A stretch of 64,000 bases of DNA from Palsa-504 sp963756575 (GTDB lineage Bacteria > Actinomycetota > Actinomycetes > Streptosporangiales > Streptosporangiaceae). A program made the position numbers and the translations under genes. The DNA is taken from contig CAVWOM010000005.1 in assembly GCA_963756575.1 (NCBI GenBank), positions 186,001-250,000 on the forward strand. Reading direction: 5' to 3'. Positions within the stretch are counted from its first letter, which is position 1. Each line of letters opens with the position of its first letter. The notes below the pieces were generated by a model, which made no database searches, had not been told where the DNA came from, and was given only the letters and a program-made list of their open reading frames with translations. This document shows positions 1 to 12,410 of this stretch, one piece after another.

Positions 1-331
1 GCGACATGTACAGCACCCGCAGGCACTCCCGCCGGGTGGTGGTGGCCAGCCAGCCGGGCAGCGCGGCCGGGTCGCGCAGCCGGTCCAGCTGGTCGACCAG
101 CCGCAGCCACACGCTCTGGACCACGTTGTCGGCGTCGGCGCGGCCGAGCCGGTGCTTGCGGCAGACCGACCACAGCAGCGGGGCGTACCGCTCGACCAGC
201 TCATCCCACGCCTCGCTGTCACCGCCCTTGGCCCGGTCCACAAGCTCGTTGACGGTCAGCTCGGTCAGTGACTCCGTGATGGCGGAATCCGTAGCGGCGG
301 GCGGTTCCAACGTGCAGGCCAGAGCGGTCAT
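1..331 (-). CDS. Sigma-70 family (ECF-type) RNA polymerase sigma factor, 3' part outside window
   Basis: The gene runs off the left edge, so only about 110 residues are present. It is a sigma factor that would direct RNA polymerase to an alternative promoter set. Region 2 is visible: the helix AWDELVERYAPLLWSVCR, the core-binding stretch DADNVVQSVWLRL, and GWLATTTRRECLR at the -10-recognition end. I chose the start at 331 because GAGGAG lies about 8 bases upstream; an in-frame ATG at 352 is the alternative. It reads in the same direction as the two-component pair, 136 bp downstream of it. Region 4 is not in the window, so its group and any anti-sigma partner cannot be judged. Confidence 0.85.
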   Translation of the reverse strand, partial: MTALACTLEPPAATDSAITESLTELTVNELVDRAKGGDSEAWDELVERYAPLLWSVCRKHRLGRADADNVVQSVWLRLVDQLDRLRDPAALPGWLATTTRRECLRVLYMS

Positions 332-467
332 TATCCGGTTCTCCTCATCCATGCCGACTTACTAGGCACAGATTCGGCGACCGGGCGTCCCGCCGTCATG
401 GGGTACCTGTCACGACTTGACCGGGAAAATAACGCGGTCCCGGCCGGGCGAACCGCCCCGATGTCCC

Positions 468-1127
468 TTAGACCCGGGACTGCTGTCCCAAGCCCGCGTC
501 CCTGGCCTGGACGATGGCCTGGGCCCGGTCGGCGACCTGCAGCTTGGTCAAGATGTTGGACACGTGGTTGCGGACCGTCTTCTGGCTCAGGCTCAGCTTG
601 GCCGCGATCGCCGGGTTGGCCCGGCCCTGGGCGACCAGGTCGAGGACCTCGCGCTCCCGCTCGGTCAGCTGCGGGAACACCGGGGCCGGGGCGGCCGCGG
701 GCGCGGTGAAGTAGGCGAGCATGCGCGCGGCCAGCTGCGTCCCGAAGATGATCTCGCCGTTGGCCGCGGCCCGGATGGCGGCGTGGATCTGCTCCTGGTC
801 CGCGCCCTTGAGCAGGTAGCCGCGGGCACCGGCCCGCAGGGCCGAGAAGATCGAGTCGTCGTCGTCGAACATCGTCAGCACGAGCACCGTGATGTGCGGG
901 CTGTCGGCCACGATGCGGCGGGTGGCCTCGATGCCGTTCACCCCGGGCATGTGCAGGTCCATGACGACCACGTCCGGCTGGGTCTCCCGGGCCAGCTCGA
1001 CGGCCTCGGTCCCGCTGGTGGCGGCCCCGACCAGCTCGGTGTCCTGGCCGTCGGTCAGCAGGGCGGTCAGGCCGTCGCGGAACAGCGGGTGATCGTCGGC
1101 GATCAGGACCCGGATCGGCTCTGTCAT
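468..1127 (-). CDS. NarL/FixJ-type two-component response regulator
   Basis: A 219-residue DNA-binding response regulator with a receiver domain (about 1-125) and a LuxR-type HTH (about 154-215). The acidic pair D11-D12, phospho-acceptor D57 in VVVMDLHMPG, and conserved Lys in GYLLKGAD are present. The HTH begins LTEREREVLDLVAQG and contains SLSQKTVRNHVSNIL, the usual NarL recognition helix. Its ATG lies 3 bp after the stop of the upstream histidine kinase, so the two are surely one operon and a cognate pair. The target genes are not evident; the sigma factor just downstream is one possibility. Confidence 0.95.
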   Translation of the reverse strand: MTEPIRVLIADDHPLFRDGLTALLTDGQDTELVGAATSGTEAVELARETQPDVVVMDLHMPGVNGIEATRRIVADSPHITVLVLTMFDDDDSIFSALRAGARGYLLKGADQEQIHAAIRAAANGEIIFGTQLAARMLAYFTAPAAAPAPVFPQLTEREREVLDLVAQGRANPAIAAKLSLSQKTVRNHVSNILTKLQVADRAQAIVQARDAGLGQQSRV

Positions 1128-1130
1128 TAT

Positions 1131-3209
1131 CTATTTCTCCCGGGCTGGCAGGCGTGCGTTGATCCTGGTTCCGTGCGGCAGGGCGGGCTCGAGCACGAGG
1201 TCGCCGCCCAGTTCGGTCACGCGCTCGCGCATCGACGCGATGCCGACGCCGGCCCGCCAGCCTTCCGGCAGGCCCACCCCGTCATCGCTCACCACCACGT
1301 CCAGGTACTTGTCATCCATCCGGATCCGCACCGAGCACTTCGTCGCCAGCGCGTGGCGCGTGATGTTGGTCAGCGCCTCCGTCACGATCCGGTAGCAGGC
1401 CACCTCCGCCGCCGCGAGCAGGTCAGGCAGTTCGCTATCGGGTGCGTCCAGCGTAATGGTGAGCGCCGGCGCCTCGTACTGCAGCCGTCCCACCTCCTCG
1501 CGCAGCGACCCGATCAGGCCGAAGTCGTCGAGGGCGGGCGGCCGCAGGCCGTAGACGATCCGGCGGACGTCGGTCACCGCCCGCTGGGTCTCGGCCTTGA
1601 GCTTGCCCAGCAGCTCGGTGAGCTCGGGCTGGCTCGCCGCCCGGGACCGGGCGGTGTCCAGGCCCAGCGTCAGGCCGGCCAGCGTCGGGCCGAGGCCGTC
1701 GTGCAGGTCACGGCGCAGCCGCCGTCGTTCCTCTTCCCGCGCGGTGACCAGGCCCGCGCGGGAGGCGTCGAGCGCCCGGCGCAGCGCCACCACGTGCGCG
1801 GCCGGGCCGGCCTGGCGGGCCAGGTCGGCCAGCAGCCGCACGTCATCGGGGCCGAGCTGCTCGCCGCGCGACCGCATGCCCACCAGGAGCCGCCCGACGG
1901 TCTCCCGCTGGAACGTCAGCGGGAACGCGACCACCTGTGACGGGGTCTCGCCGTAGGTGGCCGCCGGGCTCCACCCGTCGCCGAGCCGCAGTTCCAGGGC
2001 CGCGTACGGCAGCCGCAGGCTGTCCGCGATGGTCTTCACCACGGAGTTGAGCGCCGTCTCGGGGTCCGCGGCCTCCTCGACCCGGCGGCCGAGCCTGGCC
2101 AGGGCCTCGTAGGGGACGCCGCGGTCGCCGTAGAACAGGTGGTCCACCCGGCGCTGCACCCGGTCGTGCAGCGGCCACAGCGCCGCGGCGGCCAGCACGG
2201 TGGCGATGATCTGCACGGCTATGCCGCGGCCCTGCACGCCGAACAGCGAGTGCGCCACCACCACCACGGCCAGGTAGACCCCGGCCACCCCGGCGGTGAG
2301 CAGGCCGTACAGCGCCGCGCGGTTCAGCAGGATGTCGATCTCGTACAGCCGGTGCCGGGTCACCGCCATCCCGATGGCGATGGGCATCAAGATGCCGGCC
2401 GGCAGGGCCACGATCAGGCTCAGCGTGCCCGGGTAGACGAGGGTCACGATGAGGGAGGCGACCGTGGCCGGCAGCACGGCCAGGAACCACTTGATCTGCT
2501 GGCGGCCCACCCGGTCCGCCCGGCGCCAGCGCAGCCACACGCTCGTGACCCCGGCCGCCCCGGCCAGGAGCCCGCACGTGATGGACAGGCCCTGGCACGT
2601 TTCCGACAGCGCGTCGAACCGGGGGACCGCGTACGGGTTGGACAGGTGGCGGAACAAGGGGCCCAGGTTCTGCGGGACGAAGGCGTAGCCGGCCACCGAC
2701 AGCGGGATGAACGCCAGCGCCGCCCACAGCGCGGGCCGGAACCGCCGCGACAGCAGCCGCCCCTCGGGGAAGACCAGCAGCAGGACCATGCCGCCCAGGC
2801 TGGCGGCGGGCGCGTACGCCCAGGTGTTCACCCACAGCATCGCGGTCGAGAACGGCAGCGAGCCGGGCGCGTGGATCAGCGTGTACCGCATGTAGGTGTA
2901 GGGCGTCAGGGCGAAGATGTCGGCCAGCCCGATCAGGCACAGCAGCGGCCCCATCGGGTGACCCGGCCGCCGGGCCAGCAGCACGCACCCCACCCACGCG
3001 TAGGTGAGGGGCCCCGGCACGAGCAGCACCGACACGTCCCGGCTGGCCAGGGCCAGGCTCGCGGTGCCGATCGCCAGGATCGTCGTGACCGCGGCCGCCG
3101 TCCAGCCCGCCACGGCAGGCGTCAGCGGCCCGGCCGGCCTCGCGGGCACCGGAAGGTCCAGATCCACATACATACGATGGGGCTTTTTGGTCCCGCTGTC
3201 ACGGGACAC
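1131..3209 (-). CDS. Membrane sensor histidine kinase, NarL-partner (HisKA_3) type
   Basis: A roughly 690-residue kinase. The first third is a run of hydrophobic segments, probably eight or more membrane helices, then a GAF-like linker (about 340-480), a dimerisation/phosphotransfer helix with RRDLHDGLGPTLAGL (His near residue 503), and a HATPase_c domain with the N box TEALTNITRHA and G boxes DDGVGLP and GVGIASMRERV. It should phosphorylate the response regulator 3 bp downstream. The GTG at 3209 overlaps the end of the TetR gene by 11 bp; the ATG at 3173 is an alternative, and neither has a convincing ribosome-binding site. The signal sensed is not visible. Confidence 0.93.
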   Translation of the reverse strand: MSRDSGTKKPHRMYVDLDLPVPARPAGPLTPAVAGWTAAAVTTILAIGTASLALASRDVSVLLVPGPLTYAWVGCVLLARRPGHPMGPLLCLIGLADIFALTPYTYMRYTLIHAPGSLPFSTAMLWVNTWAYAPAASLGGMVLLLVFPEGRLLSRRFRPALWAALAFIPLSVAGYAFVPQNLGPLFRHLSNPYAVPRFDALSETCQGLSITCGLLAGAAGVTSVWLRWRRADRVGRQQIKWFLAVLPATVASLIVTLVYPGTLSLIVALPAGILMPIAIGMAVTRHRLYEIDILLNRAALYGLLTAGVAGVYLAVVVVAHSLFGVQGRGIAVQIIATVLAAAALWPLHDRVQRRVDHLFYGDRGVPYEALARLGRRVEEAADPETALNSVVKTIADSLRLPYAALELRLGDGWSPAATYGETPSQVVAFPLTFQRETVGRLLVGMRSRGEQLGPDDVRLLADLARQAGPAAHVVALRRALDASRAGLVTAREEERRRLRRDLHDGLGPTLAGLTLGLDTARSRAASQPELTELLGKLKAETQRAVTDVRRIVYGLRPPALDDFGLIGSLREEVGRLQYEAPALTITLDAPDSELPDLLAAAEVACYRIVTEALTNITRHALATKCSVRIRMDDKYLDVVVSDDGVGLPEGWRAGVGIASMRERVTELGGDLVLEPALPHGTRINARLPAREK

Positions 3210-3837
3210 GCGTCCCGGGCGGCCCGGGATCTGTCCCGGGCGGGGCGACGGCCCGCAGCAGGAAGCTGACCAGCTGGCCGGCGTAGGGCCCGGTGTTGCG
3301 GGCCAGGTCGGCCCGGCGGTCGTCCGGGGTGATCAGCGCGTGCATCATGGCCCCGCCGATGAGCGTGTCGAGCAGCAGCGTGACGGAGATATCGGGCGCG
3401 ATCTCGCCGCGGTCGATGCCGCGGCGGACGATGGCCCGGGCCGCGAGGACCTGGCCGTGCCGCATCCGCGCGTAGTGCTCGGCCACGCCCGGGATGGCGG
3501 CCGCCTCGAGCCCGAGCCGCAGCGCGACCCGGCTGGTGTCGCCGGCGTAGATGCCGAGGATCTGGGTGGCCAGCTCGATCAGGTCGCCGCGCAAGGTGCC
3601 GGTGTCCACGTCGGCCACCCCGGCCAGCCGCCAGGTCACCGCGTCGGTCAGCAGCGCCTCCTTGGTGCTCCAGCGCAGGTACAGCGAGGCCTTCCCGACG
3701 GCGGCCCGGCGGGCCACGGCCTCCATGGCGAAGCCGGCCCAGCCGGCGTCGGCGAACAGGTCGAGCGCGGCCTGGGCGATGCGCCGGTCCACCTCGGGGT
3801 CGCGCGGGCGCCCCGGTGTCACGTGCGGCTCGTCCAC
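3199..3837 (-). CDS. TetR family transcriptional regulator
   Basis: A 212-residue repressor-type protein. The N-terminal HTH runs from IAQAALDLFADAGWAGFAM through RRAAVGKASLYLRWSTKEAL, followed by a helical ligand domain. The frame is open further upstream, but GTG at 3837 is the best start because GGAGGGGG lies 4-5 bases before it. It is divergent from the thiolase/hydratase fusion with only 50 bp between the starts, and that gap holds a clean inverted repeat, so it probably controls the fusion and itself. An acyl-CoA ligand is a reasonable guess from the neighbour's chemistry; nothing in the sequence proves it. Confidence 0.92.
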   Translation of the reverse strand: MDEPHVTPGRPRDPEVDRRIAQAALDLFADAGWAGFAMEAVARRAAVGKASLYLRWSTKEALLTDAVTWRLAGVADVDTGTLRGDLIELATQILGIYAGDTSRVALRLGLEAAAIPGVAEHYARMRHGQVLAARAIVRRGIDRGEIAPDISVTLLLDTLIGGAMMHALITPDDRRADLARNTGPYAGQLVSFLLRAVAPPGTDPGPPGTRVP

Positions 3838-3852
3838 CGAGCCCCCTCCGCT

Positions 3853-3872
3853 GGTATTGCTGAACGAATACC
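3853..3872. promoter_or_regulatory. Candidate TetR operator between divergent genes
   Basis: Perfect inverted repeat GGTATT-N8-AATACC in the 50-bp gap between the TetR gene and the thiolase/hydratase fusion. It lies just upstream of the fusion's probable -10 element, where a bound repressor could block both promoters. Size and position fit TetR operators; binding is inferred. Confidence 0.6.
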
Positions 3873-3875
3873 GTC

Positions 3876-3887
3876 TAATATATAGCC
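3876..3887 (+). promoter_or_regulatory. -10 element of a probable leaderless promoter
   Basis: TAATAT at 3876-3881 is followed six bases later by the ATG at 3888. No Shine-Dalgarno-like sequence precedes that ATG. The spacing would put the transcript start at or next to the A of ATG, so the fusion mRNA is probably leaderless, as is common in actinobacteria. Confidence 0.5.
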
Positions 3888-6275
<2,388 letters not shown>

Positions 6276-6293
6276 CTGCCGCAGACAGCGGTA

Positions 6294-6310
6294 TCGGATC
6301 TCAGATCCGA
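6294..6310 (+). terminator. Hairpin after the thiolase/hydratase fusion
   Basis: Perfect 7-bp stem TCGGATC/GATCCGA with a 3-base loop, 19 bp after the stop codon. There is no strong T-run, so it is a terminator candidate by position only. Confidence 0.4.
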
Positions 6311-6387
6311 AAACGCGGACCGGGCATTCCCCCGGACTAGCTCCAGTACCAGCAGCACCAGCAGCAGGCCGGCTGGCCGGATTAACA

Positions 6388-6461
6388 CGGAGGATCTGGC
6401 TTGAGTGGTGGATTTAGACCCCTATGGGGTACCGGATCCTCCGCATAAGCCAGATCCTCCG
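6388..6461. repeat. 15-bp perfect inverted repeat in a convergent gap
   Basis: Arms CGGAGGATCTGGCTT (6388-6402) and its exact complement (6447-6461) flank a 44-base spacer. The spacer holds a small palindrome, ACCCC-TAT-GGGGT (6418-6430), and a second copy of GATCCTCCGC, so the left arm can pair with either copy. It lies between two converging genes (fusion ending 6275, synthetase ending 6631) and may be a two-way terminator. The rest of 6276-6630 contains no gene that I can support. Confidence 0.6.
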
Positions 6462-6630
6462 CGCTATTTCCCGGCGCAGCGCATCAGCCGACACCCGGCT
6501 CTCATGTTTCCCGTTCGTAACCCCGCAGAAGCCGCCGCTTCCGTAATGCGGATGACGGCCTGCGGAAAGGGACGGTCTTAAGCCCGAAGGCGCGCACCGG
6601 CATCGAGGCGGCCCGCCAGCGGACCGGGGC

Positions 6631-8154
<1,524 letters not shown>

Positions 8155-8194
8155 CCCGCCCCTCTCCGGCGCCGGGCCCGTGCCAGATCGCCTT

Positions 8195-8221
8195 GTGAGA
8201 CATATATTAAGTATGTTTCAC
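8195..8221. promoter_or_regulatory. Candidate operator: near-perfect inverted repeat in divergent promoter region
   Basis: Arms GTGAGACATA and TATGTTTCAC, one mismatch in ten, around a 7-base AT-rich centre, between the divergent acyl-CoA synthetase and hydrolase genes. The form fits a dimeric HTH repressor such as TetR; the TetR encoded at 11510 is the nearest candidate in the same lipid cluster. Confidence 0.55.
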
Positions 8222-8273
8222 CCACGTTGCCTAGGGCACCGAAGCAGGCGACGCAAGGGAAGGAGCCAGCGTG

Positions 8274-9089
8274 ATGCACCTCGTTCGGGAAAAGTCTCGG
8301 GGGACTGGCGGGGAGGGCGGGCGTCCGCCGGCGGGCAAGCCGGCGACCGGCCTGCTGCTGACCGAGCCCCTGCGCGGCCTGGCCGACCTGGGGGCGCTGC
8401 TGCTGGCGACGCCCGCCCTGCTGGCCGCGCCGCGTGGCGACGGCCACGGCGTGCTGGTCCTCCCCGGCCTGCTGGCCAGCGACGCGAGCACGGTGCCGCT
8501 GCGCGCGTTCCTGCGCTGGCTTGGCTACGACGTCCGGGGCTGGGACCTCGGCCGTAACAACGGACCGACCGAGGCGATACTGGCCGGCCTGCCCCAGGCC
8601 GTCCTCGATCATGCCGAACGGACCAGGCGTCCCGTATCTCTCATCGGCTGGAGCCTCGGCGGCATCTACGCCCGCGAGATGGCCCGCCGGTATCCCCGTA
8701 AGGTTCGCCAGGTCATCACGCTCGGCAGTCCCTACGCCATGCGTGACCCGCGGCAGTCTCACGCCGAGGGCCCCTACCGGCGGCTGCGGTCGATGCATGC
8801 CCCGGCGGCCAGGCTGCCCGGCCCGGAGCTGCGGGCCCGGCCCATCGACGTGCCGTCCACCTCGGTCTACTCCCGCTGGGACGGCGTCGTGTCCTGGCAG
8901 GCGTGCATCGAGCCGGCGACCCCGGTGCACCAGAACGTCGAGGTGCGGTGCAGCCACCTGGGCTTCGGCGTGGACCCGGCGACGCTCTGGCTGATCGCCG
9001 ACCGGCTCGCCGTCCCGGCGGGCCAGCGGGTCCCGTTCCGGCCGCCGCTCGCCCTGCGGCCCCTCTACCCGGCGGTGAGTGCGCGATGA
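8274..9089 (+). CDS. Alpha/beta hydrolase (lipase/esterase-like)
   Basis: About 271 residues, first gene of a four-gene plus-strand operon. The nucleophile elbow is GWSLGG, with the strand VLVLPGLLASD before it, an Asp in SVYSRWDGVVSW, and a His in RCSHLGFGVD, giving a full Ser-Asp-His triad. ATG 8274 has AGGAG at 8261-8265; GTG 8271 is an in-frame alternative. The next gene starts inside its last codons (ATGA). With WS/DGAT downstream, action on a neutral lipid or acyl ester is likely, but the substrate is unknown. Confidence 0.88.
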   Translation: MHLVREKSRGTGGEGGRPPAGKPATGLLLTEPLRGLADLGALLLATPALLAAPRGDGHGVLVLPGLLASDASTVPLRAFLRWLGYDVRGWDLGRNNGPTEAILAGLPQAVLDHAERTRRPVSLIGWSLGGIYAREMARRYPRKVRQVITLGSPYAMRDPRQSHAEGPYRRLRSMHAPAARLPGPELRARPIDVPSTSVYSRWDGVVSWQACIEPATPVHQNVEVRCSHLGFGVDPATLWLIADRLAVPAGQRVPFRPPLALRPLYPAVSAR

Positions 9090-10097
9090 CCAGCACTGTC
9101 CCCTCGACGAGGACGGCCCCCTGGTCGTTCGCGGCGCCCTGGGGCGCACAAGGCTTCGTCACCGACCTCGACGGGCCGGTGCACTGGATCGAATTCGAGG
9201 GCCAGGGGGAGCCAGGCCCCGGAAATGAGCACCGACGCGACGCCGATCGTGTTCGTGCACGGCCTGGGCGGCTCGCACCTGAACTGGTGCCTGATCGGCC
9301 CCGCGCTGGCGGCCGGGCGCCGCGCGGTCGCGCCGGACCTGCACGGGTTCGGCCTGACCCCGGGCACCCGCGCCACCTCCACCGTCCAGCGCAACACCAG
9401 GCTGCTCGACCGGTTCGTGCGGGAGGTCGTCGGTCGGCCGGTGATCCTGGCCGGCAACTCGATGGGCGGCCTGATCTCCATCATGGCGGCCTCCGCCGTG
9501 CCGGACATGGTCCGCGGCCTGGTGCTGCTCGACCCGGCCCTGCCGCTGCCGCCGCGCAAGCCCGACCGCCAGGTGGCCAGCCAGTTCCTGCTGTACGCGC
9601 TGCCTGGCGTCGGCGAGCTCTACCTGCGGTCCGTGCAGTCCCGCCGCGCGCCGCAGGTCGCGGTCCAGCAGGTCATCGAGCTCTGCTTCGCCGACCCGGC
9701 CCGGGCCGACCCGGCCATGGTGACCGCGTCGATCGCGCTGGCCACCGAGCGCCAGGGCGCCGCCGGAGCCGGAGCCGAGGCCTTCCTGGCCGCGTCCCGC
9801 TCGCTGATGCGGGTGGTCGGCCCGCGGCGGCGCTACTGGGAGATGATGGCCTCGGCGCGGGTCCCGGTCCTGCTCATCGCGGGCGACGCCGACCGGCTGG
9901 TGCCGGTGGCGGCCACCCGCCAGGCGGCGGCCCGCAACCCGCGCTGGGAAACGGTTATCCTGCCCGGAGTCGGGCATACGCCGCAGCTCGAGGTGCCCGG
10001 CAAGGTCACCGGCGCGATCCAGGACTGGCTGGGTCGGCACTTCGGCCCGGCCGCGGGCTTAGGAGGAACGGGATATGCAGCAGCTCTCCGGCCTTGA
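9086..10097 (+). CDS. Alpha/beta hydrolase with an apparent single-base frameshift
   Basis: Starts at ATG 9086, overlapping the previous stop. The first 40 or so codons (WSFAAPWGAQGFVTDLDGPV then VHWIEFEGQG) look like the usual N-terminus of this hydrolase family, but the reading frame changes near 9215, at a run of five G, and continues as TPIVFVHGLGGSHLNW. Removing one base gives a normal 336-residue protein. The body has nucleophile elbow GNSMGG, Asp in IAGDADRLVP and His in PGVGHTPQLE. If read literally, only 9225-10097 (290 aa, ATG without a good ribosome site) is expressed. The 3' end overlaps the WS/DGAT start by 23 bp. Confidence 0.82.
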
Positions 10098-11523
10098 CGC
10101 CTCCTTCCTGGCCATGGAAACGGCCAACACCACCGGTCACGTCGGCGGCCTGAGCGTGCTCGACCCCAGCGACGCGCCCGTGCCGCTGAACCTGGCCCGG
10201 CTCACTGAGGTCATGGCCGAGCGGCTGCCGCTCGTGCCGGTCCTGCGGCGCAAGCTGCTCGAGGTGCCGCTCGGCCTGGACCAGCCCTACTGGGTCGACG
10301 ACCCGGACTTCGACATCGAGTACCACGTACGCGAGATCGCGCTGCCCCGCCCGGGCTCCGACGCGCAGCTGAACGAGCAGGTCAGCCGGCTGCATGCCCG
10401 GCCGCTCGACCGCAGCAAGCCGCTGTGGGAGCTCTACCTGATCACCGGGCTGGCCAAGAAGCGCGCCGCCGTCTACACCAAGATCCACCACGCCGCGATC
10501 GACGGCGCCTCCGGCGTGGAGTTGCTCACCGTCTTGTTCGACCTCAGCCCGGTCGGCCGCGAGCTGCCCCCGGCCGAGCCGTTCCGGCCGGCCGCCCCGC
10601 CGCCGCTGCCCGCCCTGGCCGCCAAGGCGGCGGCCCGGCTGGCCTGGCGCCCGGTGCAGACCGCGCGGATCACCAACGAGCTCGTCAAGGTGATCCCCAC
10701 CCTCGCCCCGGCGGTGAACACCCTGGTCGGCAACATGCTCGGGCTGAACCGGGGAGACGGCGCGGTGATCGCCACCCGGCCGGGACGGGCGCCCGCGACC
10801 CCGTTCAACCGGTCCATCACGCCGCACCGCCGGTTCGCCTTCCGCAGCGTGGACCTGGCCACGGTCAAGATGGTGAAGAACGCGTTCGGCGTCTCGGTCA
10901 ACAACGTCGTCATGGCCATGTGCGCCGGGGCGCTGCGGCGCTGGCTCCTCGACCACGACGCGCTGCCCGACCAGCCGCTGATCGCGATGATCCCGGTGTC
11001 CGTGCGCGACCCGGCCGCCAAGGGCGCCCTGGGCAACCGGGTGTCCGCGATGCTGGCCCCGCTGCCCACCAGCGTCACCGATCCCGCCCTGCGGGTCCAG
11101 ATCGTGCACTCCGCCACCCAGATGGCCAAGGCCCAGCAGGCCGCGATCCCGCAGGGCCTGGTCGACCAGATCAGTGACTTCGCCGTGCCCGCGCTGACCG
11201 CGCGGGCGGCCCGGGTGGTGTTCGCCACCGGGGTGCTGCACCGGCTGCCGCCGTTCAACATCACCATCTCGAACGTCCCCGGCCCCAACACCCAGGTCTA
11301 CCTGTGCGGGGCCCGGCTCCTGGCGCACTACCCGGTCTCCGTGGTCACCGACGGCCAGGGCCTGAACATCACCCTGATCGGCTACCTCGGCCAGCTGCAC
11401 TTCGGCCTGGTCAGCTGCCGTGAGCTCGTCCCCGACATCGACGTGCTGGCCGGCTACCTGACCGACGAGCTCGCCCTCCTGGCGAAGGCAGCGAAAGAGC
11501 GAATCGCCGATGCCACGCCCTGA
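10075..11523 (+). CDS. Wax ester synthase / diacylglycerol O-acyltransferase (WS/DGAT)
   Basis: A 482-residue acyltransferase of the bacterial WS/DGAT family, which moves an acyl group from acyl-CoA to diacylglycerol or a fatty alcohol to make storage triacylglycerol or wax ester at the membrane or lipid-body surface. Diagnostic marks: LSGLDASFLAME at the N-terminus, the active-site HHAAIDG (H138, H139, D143), and the late motif NVPGPN. TAGGAGG gives a strong ribosome site before ATG 10075. It sits after two hydrolases and overlaps a TetR gene, so synthesis and turnover of neutral lipid are probably co-transcribed. Confidence 0.95.
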   Translation: MQQLSGLDASFLAMETANTTGHVGGLSVLDPSDAPVPLNLARLTEVMAERLPLVPVLRRKLLEVPLGLDQPYWVDDPDFDIEYHVREIALPRPGSDAQLNEQVSRLHARPLDRSKPLWELYLITGLAKKRAAVYTKIHHAAIDGASGVELLTVLFDLSPVGRELPPAEPFRPAAPPPLPALAAKAAARLAWRPVQTARITNELVKVIPTLAPAVNTLVGNMLGLNRGDGAVIATRPGRAPATPFNRSITPHRRFAFRSVDLATVKMVKNAFGVSVNNVVMAMCAGALRRWLLDHDALPDQPLIAMIPVSVRDPAAKGALGNRVSAMLAPLPTSVTDPALRVQIVHSATQMAKAQQAAIPQGLVDQISDFAVPALTARAARVVFATGVLHRLPPFNITISNVPGPNTQVYLCGARLLAHYPVSVVTDGQGLNITLIGYLGQLHFGLVSCRELVPDIDVLAGYLTDELALLAKAAKERIADATP

Positions 11524-12172
11524 AAGCGGCGTTGACGAAGGCCCCGGCTGCGGGGCCGGTGACGCCTGGGCGATCGTGCCCGGGGGAGCGGCGGCACCCG
11601 CCGCGATCCCGGCCGAGATCTTCACGGCGGCCGTGGACACCTTCGCCGCCGGCCAGCGGCTCGACATGCGGTCGCTGGCCCAGCACCTGGGCGTCGCCCG
11701 GGCCACGCTGTACCGGCGGGCCGGTAACCGCGAGCGCCTGCTGGACGAGATGCTCTGGTGGCGGGCCCGCCGTCTGCTGGTGGACCAGGTGCAGGCCACC
11801 GTCGCGCTGACCGGCACCGAGCGGCTGGTCGCGGTGATCGGCGGGGTCCTGCGCGCCATCGCCACCGACCGCCCGCTGCGGGCGTTCCTGGTATCCGACC
11901 CGGAGACCGCGCTGCGCCTGCTCACCGGCACCCGCAGCACCGTGCACCAGGGCATGGCCGTCGCGCTGGAGAGGCTGATCGACCTCGAGCGCGGCCGCGG
12001 CTGCTTCGAACCCAGCCTGGACACCCCGACCCTGGCCTACGCGATCGTCCGGATCAGCGAGGGTTTCCTCTACGCCGACCCGATCGCCGACCGCCCCCCC
12101 GAGATCGACCGCGCCATCACCTTGATCGAAGCCCTCCTGCTAGGCCTATCCCGCCACACCACCCCCGTCTAA
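11510..12172 (+). CDS. TetR family regulator (QsdR-like) of the lipid operon
   Basis: A 220-residue regulator. After a Gly/Pro/Ala-rich N-terminal tail of about 35 residues comes the HTH (MRSLAQHLGVARATLYRRAG), then a helical domain. The gene begins inside the last 14 bases of the WS/DGAT gene, so it is translated from the same mRNA and probably autoregulates. The 27-bp repeat at 8195 is a candidate site. Confidence 0.88.
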   Translation: MPRPESGVDEGPGCGAGDAWAIVPGGAAAPAAIPAEIFTAAVDTFAAGQRLDMRSLAQHLGVARATLYRRAGNRERLLDEMLWWRARRLLVDQVQATVALTGTERLVAVIGGVLRAIATDRPLRAFLVSDPETALRLLTGTRSTVHQGMAVALERLIDLERGRGCFEPSLDTPTLAYAIVRISEGFLYADPIADRPPEIDRAITLIEALLLGLSRHTTPV

Positions 12173-12268
12173 CCCACCACCTACCCCGCCCTCACAACTG
12201 GCGGCCGGCCCGGCGTCCGAACCGGATCGATGGAACATCGACCCGCTTGCCGCCCAATGTCCCTTCGC

Positions 12269-12349
12269 TTAGGTTGATCATGAGCGTCAGCTTGCCTAGG
12301 TTGATCATGAGCGCCAGCTTGCCTAGGTTGATCATGAGCGTCAGCTGGG
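12269..12349. repeat. Three tandem 27-bp direct repeats
   Basis: Units at 12269-12295, 12296-12322 and 12323-12349 share TAGGTTGATCATGAGCG and differ at a few positions. Each carries the palindrome TGATCA. They lie in the 398-bp gap between the TetR gene and the convergent oxidoreductase; apart from these repeats and the palindromic element at 12362 I see nothing coding in 12173-12570. There are no unique spacers, so this is not a CRISPR. Confidence 0.85.
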
Positions 12350-12360
12350 CGGCGGACGTC

Positions 12361-12410
12361 ATGAAACCGGACTTCCAGCGCGTCCGGACGCACTCGAAGC
12401 CGGGTTTCAT
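12361..12410. repeat. 48-bp palindromic interspersed element, copy A
   Basis: Imperfect palindrome whose ends are ATGAAACC and GGTTTCAT. By my base-by-base count it matches 40 of 48 positions with the copy at 63444 and 32 of 48 with the copy at 45592. All three are intergenic and have the same 48-bp core length (12362-12409 here). The form fits a REP-like or MITE-like element, or a shared structured RNA or terminator. Confidence 0.75.

Noticed and set aside
417..1940. Long plus-strand frame of over 500 residues opposite the two-component genes
   Set aside because: It is the antisense of the response regulator and kinase, with no recognisable motif.
9225..10097. Independent gene beginning at ATG 9225
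   Set aside because: Upstream codons from 9086 clearly code the family's N-terminus in another frame and the ATG lacks a good ribosome site; a frame break is more likely.
12269..12349. CRISPR array
   Set aside because: Repeats are directly adjacent without unique spacers and no cas gene is present.
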